DNA of 64,000 nucleotides from Colletotrichum lupini (taxonomy: Eukaryota > Ascomycota > Sordariomycetes > Glomerellales > Glomerellaceae): the NCBI RefSeq assembly GCF_023278565.1, contig NC_064682.1, positions 1,178,001 through 1,242,000 of the forward strand, read 5' to 3'. The notes under the pieces were generated by a model. The model was not told where the DNA came from. It searched no databases and saw nothing but the letters and a program-made list of their open reading frames with translations. Position 1 is the first letter of the stretch. Each line of letters opens with the position of its first letter. Below, in pieces: positions 58,601-64,000 of the stretch. The position numbers and the translations under genes are program-made.

Positions 58601-59202
58601 CTAGGTTGTTTGCCTCTAAGAATAGTCTTCCCTTTTCATTGTTTCCCTTTGGTGCTTGGCCCGCGTGGTTGCCCAGGGAGGCAGGTGGAATGTGCCTACA
58701 ACAATTGTTCCTGAAGATCATTCACCCTTTGGGACAACTTTGGGCATGCCGTCGAGGACTCGACTGAGATTCGATCTGACTTGTCGACTGATCTGCTAGA
58801 TCAACAAAACAGCATTCACCATTGTCTTCCCCTGGGATAGGGGGCGAGGTGGCGCCCAATGCACTTGACGTGCACACGAATTTGATGTCACCGCTATCAA
58901 GCACGGGACAATGCTTTAATGAAGGGCGAATTGGCAGTTGATGCTGCCACGGCACCCATGGGCCCCAAAGCAATGCAGCGCTACTTTCGCGAGAGCAACC
59001 GTCTACCTTGACCAGAGAGAGAGTCATGTGCACCGCCGGGCCTATAGACGTGCACAAATCCACCCGCCCTCACGCACCAGCCACCACCGCCACAGCACCA
59101 CTCTTGCGATCACCAATTTTCCCACCAGAGGAGCTCCTCACCTCCATAGGGTCTCGCCCTGGGCCCCTGAGCATCACACCACGAGCCTTCAATGACTCAG
59201 CA
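55637..59202. other. 3.5-kb GC-balanced stretch without a supported gene
   Basis: Many overlapping frames of 60-209 codons occur on both strands, but none has a motif, plausible splice structure or consistent coding bias. A CA-rich simple repeat lies at about 56190-56215 and a short CCTGGA-like hexamer repeat at about 56880-56925. The region would hold the promoter of the Asp f 4-like gene on its left. An untranslated RNA cannot be excluded. Confidence 0.45.
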
Positions 59203-59296
59203 GCCCTGATGGTCTAGCGGTATGATTCTCCCTTAGGGTACATCTTCGGACTCACCTATTTGGGAGAGGTCCCAGGTTCGAATCCTGGTTAGGGCC
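59203..59296 (+). tRNA. tRNA-Pro (anticodon AGG) with intron
   Basis: The acceptor stem GCCCTGA (59203-59209) pairs with TTAGGGC (59289-59295), including one G-T pair. Box A is TGGTCTAGCGG and box B is GGTTCGAATCC. The anticodon stem CTCCC (59228-59232) pairs with GGGAG (59262-59266), and the anticodon AGG is at 59235-59237. A 22-nt intron (59239-59260) sits at the usual place, one base after the anticodon. The mature tRNA is 72 nt plus CCA. TTTT at 59302-59305 is a polymerase III stop. Confidence 0.95.
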
Positions 59297-60037
59297 CAAT
59301 CTTTTGCATTTTTGCCGTTCTGAGTTGATAGTCCCGTTGTCTAAGGCCACAAGCTGCTCCTGAAGAGCCGGCAAGCGTTGCAGACGTGTCTGCGCAAAGA
59401 AAACGTGATACAGATGAGGTGGGTAAGTTTTCTCGTTGCTACCCTGAGACTTTAAGTTTCAATTTGTACGGGCTATGGTGGAGAAACAAGTAGAACGATA
59501 GCTTTCATGTTTGGTTCCTGCAAAATCTAGTATGGGTTTGTAGTTGGTGAAAGGTCTTCTTCCTTGTTTCTGCGATCAATATTTCAATATCGTGAGAACT
59601 TGAATGTCAGAGGATCTTGAGCTGAACGCTGTCTTACACTTGGTGATCATGGAGGGAAGTTAGACAGGCTCTAGGCGCAGAGAAGAACGCCGAGATGCAT
59701 TTATGTCACGAAAAGAAACATGAGATGCCCCATCAAGGTCAGGCCAGAGATGGAGGCGAGCCAGCACACAAGGTTTGTGGCGAAGGGTTTTCTGTGGTTG
59801 ACCCAAGATCCAAAGAAAGCCAGCCGCGTCCCACACTCGACTTTGGAAGCAGTCGGTGATACCTCTCTGGATAGACTTAATGACACAAATGCCAGGACAG
59901 CGGTCAGCTTTTGAAATTCTCTTTCTTATACCATTCAAGAAAGAAAAATCAAATACCACATTTCAGACACAACCATCTGAAGACGATTTATCGCATCCAT
60001 CCACAAGAATTGAGACCTACGACAACAACCATCAACA
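59297..60037. other. Promoter region of the small secreted protein
   Basis: About 740 bp between the tRNA and the ATG at 60038. Small frames on both strands lack motifs. The start context CAACAATGAAG is a good fungal start. Confidence 0.5.
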
Positions 60038-60430
60038 ATGAAGTTCTCCGCAACAGCCGTTCTCGCCATAGTTCTCTCCATCACCAGCGTGCTGGGGCAA
60101 CAGACGCAGGTATTGAAGCAAGGTCAACCCACCTGCACGGGCAACTACTTCAAGATGATGAACCTCAACCGCAAGTGGATGATCCATGCCATGGTCCCCG
60201 ACGTCGACAAGATCCCCGACATCTGCGGCGGTCTCTGGGACAACCTCAAAAAATTCCCGGTATGCGCCCCAAGCCCGGACTCCGGCTGCGAGAACAAGTG
60301 GGAGGGCATCATGACCTGGCGCTTCGCGACGGTGGGGATTTGCAACGAGGGCATGGTCGGTGCCGCGTGGTGGGAGGCCACCAGGAACAAGTTTGGCCCA
60401 CTCAAGTGTACGAGCAAGAAGAGGATGTGA
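60038..60430 (+). CDS. Small secreted cysteine-rich protein (effector candidate)
   Basis: An intron-free gene of 130 aa. Residues 1-20 are a clear signal peptide ending SVLG. The mature part of about 110 aa has six cysteines (33, 63, 76, 84, 102, 124), enough for three disulfides, and is rich in Trp and Met. It has a basic tail (CTSKKRM) and no membrane segment or GPI site. I do not recognise a family. Small size, signal peptide and even cysteine count are the usual description of fungal effector candidates, but antimicrobial or wall roles are equally possible. The neighbouring gene at 61058 is convergent. Confidence 0.8.
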   Translation: MKFSATAVLAIVLSITSVLGQQTQVLKQGQPTCTGNYFKMMNLNRKWMIHAMVPDVDKIPDICGGLWDNLKKFPVCAPSPDSGCENKWEGIMTWRFATVGICNEGMVGAAWWEATRNKFGPLKCTSKKRM

Positions 60431-61057
60431 ACCTGGAGAAGAGCGTCTTTTTTCCACACGAAACGTAAATTGTCTCCATCTTTTTCGAACACCAATATGG
60501 AAGCATCTCGTAACGGTATTGTCACGGATATTCGTGTTGAAAAACAGTACGTAGTAGTTGCGGTGAAGAGATGTAAACCTGCTAAACATTTAATATTTTA
60601 GGAACCACATACACACCTCTATTCTTCTCGGCAATCAAATCGACACCTACTTGCGTCAATGATAAAGGCGGAGAGGGGGGTTTCGCTCTGAGAAAAGGAG
60701 GGGGGGGGGGGGGGTTAGAGAAAGCAAGATGCCGATCAGCCTTAATCCGGCGCCAGGTTACGATCATTCTATGGCTTAGGACCACATACAGCATCGTTAG
60801 TCTAAATCAGGGTTAAAACAGTTGACCGAAGGGTCCAGTAGCGTGAGATTCAAAACGAGTGGTCTATTGAATCATGTAGTAGGTAATTCTAGCCCAACTA
60901 TAGAAATCCATGGATTCCGTGTGACTATCGTCCTTGACACCCGTACGCAGCTCATACTTTACAAACGTCAATAACCGTCCCCAATCACTTACCTACCCAG
61001 ATGAGGGATCACAGGTGTCAGTATCATCCTCATCAGGGCTTGAAATCCATAATTGAT
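60431..61057. other. Intergenic between convergent genes, with G run
   Basis: About 630 bp holding the 3' flanks of two convergent genes. The only notable item is the G run at 60700-60714. No gene seen. Confidence 0.5.
60700..60714 (+). repeat. Homopolymer of 15 G
   Basis: An uninterrupted run of 15 G, following another G-rich patch at 60671-60680. The length should be read with care, since homopolymers are prone to sequencing error. Confidence 0.85.
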
Positions 61058-62863
61058 TCAGAGCATGGGTGGGGCACGCAACTTGGAGGTGTCGTCGCAT
61101 GATGAATCAGCCGCAGCCCTTCTGGCGCTGTATACTTGCCCAAAGATTGAGGCACCCCAAGTCTGGGGAATCTGCTGTCGACTTGTCTCGGAACGAACAT
61201 GGAGTAGTGGTGATTCATTGCTCTCGCTGGCCGGGTTCAAGTCGTAGTTATGGGGTCGAACTCTACCAGCTCTACCCCCGTACTTCACGATCATATCGCC
61301 TTTTACCTTGAGTGGTGTATTCATGAGAGGTCCAAACCAGTCAGGCGTCGTGAGGGGACCCTCCTCCTCCTCATCTGAGATTGCTGTCTGAAGACTGCTT
61401 GGATGAGGCGTCACATCTCCACGGGACCAGGTCGATTTAGTAACATCTGCTGCATCAGTGAATCTCACTTCCTTTGTCTTTGTCAGATCCAGCGGAGCCG
61501 GTCGACGGCGGGAAAGTCCCCCATAAACGACAGGCGATCGACCTCGAACAGGAAACGGGGATGAATACTGACGAGGAGTCGGCGTCGGCGCCATAGAGGC
61601 AGAAATACTAGCCCGAGACTTCCAGTTCTTCCGCATCCGGTATCCCCTTTCTAAGCCAGCAAGCAAGCTCTCGCCATTCGAAGGCCACGGCTGATGCTGA
61701 TCTTTCTTATGAGAGAGCGGACAACTCGCGACTCTACACGGGTAGAAGATGCAGCCGAGTCCCACCTTTTCCATATGCTTCTGCTCCTTCTTGGAGATGT
61801 GCTGGTACCGAGCCCGATCAATCATGCGGAGGCCCGCCAGGCTTACGCCCTACTGATACACTTCCCCAGTCATGATGCGGGCTCTTGTTCCTCCAGGCGT
61901 CACGATGATGACAGTGAGGCTCTCGTCCCAGGCACTTGTATCGTTTTCGTTGCGAGAGACGTGAACACTGTGGCCGTGGAAGGTGCTGAGAAGCTCAGCC
62001 TTGCTGAGATATTCGACAAGATCGTCGGTGAGGTCCTGTATGGCACCCCAGGTCTCGGGTAGCCACCAGGGGTCTTCTTCGGGGTTGTGAGCGGCCCTCG
62101 CGCCCCAAGATGATACGACCCGGAGTTGCTTGGCGGACTTGGGGGTATCCGGAAGGTTCTGGGTCTGATCGATCAGCATGTTCAGAGGTGGTGGCTGTTG
62201 TTTGCTGTTCATAAGGTCTACCGAATTGGCCCATAGAAGGCATCGGCTGTCGTTCTGATTATCCTCCAGACTGTCTTCATCGCTTGACTCACTAGTACAT
62301 GAATACACACTTGATGAAGAGTGGAACTCATACTTGGATCTCACCGGCGGGTCCAGAGTTGAGCGGTGATTCAAGTGCGTCGTGGCAACTGATGCCTCAG
62401 ACGACGCCTCAGACTGGGGCGAACCCGATCCAGCTGGGATCGGGAATCTCGCGATTGCGGTCATGGCTAGGAGAGGCAAGCTGTAAGACTTACCCTTGTT
62501 ATTCCGGGGAAACGGACGTTGCTTCTCGGGAGAAGGCGCACTCGGACGGCTCAAGAACTCTTCAGCGAAGCCGTGGGCCGACTCTCCAAAATACCTGTGC
62601 GGCGACGGATAGAGGAACTCGTAAAAGTCCTTGGCTGCCTGTTCTGCCGACCAGCGGCAGTGTTCGCAGACGAACTGAGCAAGACGTTGGACTCTCGTCA
62701 GCTTTAGGGTGCCGCAGGAGCCTAGGATGGAAGGTGAGATGTTGGCCCAGTTAGTGCCGCTAGGGATGATGACGGTGTTGGCGCAGAATTGGTTTACGTC
62801 TTCGAGTCGGGTGAGTTGGAGACACACCTTGCATTGGGAGGTTGGCTGGAGGATAAGACACAT
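61058..62863 (-). CDS. Hypothetical protein, one long frame broken by a single in-frame TAG
   Basis: Two frames, 62863-61850 (337 aa) and 61825-61058 (255 aa), lie in the same phase and are parted only by TAG at 61852-61850. Read through, the frame is 602 codons. The N-terminal part has cysteine pairs CKVC and CEHC, which may bind a metal. The middle is Ser-rich and acidic, and later parts are Pro/Ser-rich and basic. I recognise no known domain. Three readings are possible: a 60-nt in-frame intron (GTGTAT at 61861 to CAG at 61802) that removes the TAG, a nonsense mutation, or two separate genes. The intron keeps phase and needs only a weak donor, so I favour it slightly. No signal peptide or membrane segment is seen. 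Confidence 0.6.
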
Positions 62864-63784
62864 GATGATCGGAATTCTTGTGAGGATGAATGAGATGACA
62901 ATCGCAATGTCGGGCTTTGTCCTTTAGGTTAGATGGTCAGATGATGCCTGGAGATGGTGGTGAAAAAATTGTGTTGGAATGCTGGAGGTCAGGAATTGAA
63001 TGGTGATATTGAGAGTTTCTGCGTTGATGTGATGGACTGGATTGGAAAACTTTAGACCGAAGACGAAACGAGTTGCATTTATACGTAGAAAATAATGCAG
63101 ATCTTTGCAGACTCGCTTTATTGTCTCCTTGTTATTCAGCACAAAGAGCCTTTGCAGTGGTAGACAATGTGTAAGTACTACGTTCCTGAACTGAAAGGGG
63201 GAATCAAGTAAAAGAAAGTCAGCCGTTTGTAGAATCAATGGTCTTTACTATCTAATAATAAGTCAAAACACCTTTGATGCATGTGTTAAGTTGATTGGGC
63301 GTTGACGTTGCCGGACTTTTCTCAAGATCTTTCGTTTAATACCACGGGAAAATGAACAGATCGTAAGCTGTTTGGGGCAAATATCGAGATTGATACATAC
63401 GACAGCAACCTATGTCGGAACGATGGACTTTTCAGAAACTTCTAATTGCATAAGTATCTAATTCTAGTCTTGTGGTATTCAAAGGTTTCTCAAATCTGTA
63501 TGATGTATCGAGACCGAGAAGCGCCCTTGACTTCAATGAATTATTAGGAGGGTACCCCTTCGCGTTGGCGAAAGCTCTCTATAACGGGCTGCCTCAGTTG
63601 GTGTGAGCAATTCAGCCAATGTGAATCTATCAATATTCTCTGCATTCTATCGAGGTTCATATCGTCAACCTTCTACTCCAACAGAGGCCATAGCCTCGCG
63701 TCGCCCAGCTAAGTAATGGGTCCCTGCAAGAACGTTCCGTCATGTCGCTTCCGTTCGGTAACTCGGGTAATCGAACACACCAAA
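62864..63784. other. Intergenic: promoter of the hypothetical gene
   Basis: About 920 bp. A 104-codon frame at 62924-63238 has no motif and lies where the 5' UTR should be, so I do not call it a gene. Confidence 0.5.
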
Positions 63785-64000
63785 TTATATTGTGTAGGGC
63801 CTGAAGTCATTCGGCGTCGTTATCTGTTCTCGTACAATGTCCACGACGGACTCCCAGTTATCCTCCTCGCTGACCTCATCGAGGCAAAGGTCGATAACTG
63901 CCCGCGCCACATTCGAGAAGGGCGTTTTCGGCTTTGGCGGACATTCGAAAGGCGTGCTTCGCCAGCCACGTTCCTCGTATCTTCCGTAGCAATGATTCCA
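63785..64000 (-). CDS. 3' end of a gene that runs off the window
   Basis: The minus strand is open from the window edge at 64000 to a TAA at 63787-63785, giving 71 codons without a start in the window. The sequence (for example RGWRSTPFECPPKPKTPFSN, then AVIDLCLDEVSEEDNW) has ordinary coding composition with high third-position GC, unlike the flanking region. I do not recognise the family. Confidence 0.65.
   Translation of the reverse strand, partial: WNHCYGRYEERGWRSTPFECPPKPKTPFSNVARAVIDLCLDEVSEEDNWESVVDIVREQITTPNDFRPYTI

Noticed and set aside
62924..63238. A 104-codon minus-strand frame
   Set aside because: It occupies the 5' UTR/promoter position of the hypothetical gene, has no motif, and its composition is unlike neighbouring coding regions.
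1..64000. CRISPR array, riboswitch or operon signals
   Set aside because: No spaced short direct repeats or bacterial-type signals; the window is fungal nuclear DNA.

Overview
The window is chromosomal DNA of a filamentous ascomycete, probably a Sordariomycete. The signs are genes with short GT-AG introns, a fungal-type Δ12/ω3 desaturase, an Asp f 4-like secreted protein, a C2H2 plus fungal-specific-domain regulator, and repeats carrying the mark of repeat-induced point mutation (RIP). I cannot name the genus.

Layout. From 8 to 52.6 kb lies a group of metabolic genes that looks like a biosynthetic gene cluster: hotdog thioesterase, acyl-CoA dehydrogenase, PaaK-like CoA ligase, fatty-acid desaturase, cytochrome P450, HMG-CoA synthase, a C2H2 pathway-type transcription factor, an FAD-dependent monooxygenase and an O-methyltransferase. 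No polyketide or peptide synthase core is present in the window. Four full-length copies of one Ty1/copia LTR retrotransposon (966-8000, 20320-27743, 32106-39464 and 43944-51361, the last inverted) cut this region into islands. Each copy has its own 5-bp target duplication. Two copies sit inside cluster genes: copy 3 splits an exon of the transcription factor, and copy 4 splits the O-methyltransferase. All copies are saturated with C-to-T changes and carry no open frame of 60 codons. They occupy about 29 kb, and none is seen in the last 12 kb.

From 52.7 kb to the right end the DNA is normal, GC-balanced and free of the element. It carries an AlkB-like dioxygenase, an Asp f 4-like secreted protein, a gene-poor 3.5-kb stretch, an intron-containing tRNA-Pro(AGG), a six-cysteine small secreted protein, a large hypothetical reading frame split by one in-frame TAG, and the 3' end of a further gene running off the window.

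Inferred function. The CoA ligase, acyl-CoA dehydrogenase, thioesterase and desaturase would activate and modify an acyl chain. The P450, FAD monooxygenase and O-methyltransferase are tailoring enzymes. The HMG-CoA synthase either supplies a branched C6 unit or is a spare, resistant copy of a target enzyme. With both the regulator and the methyltransferase broken, the cluster in this strain is probably silent or dead. The disruption is seen directly in the sequence; the cluster product and the role of the HMG-CoA synthase are inference.
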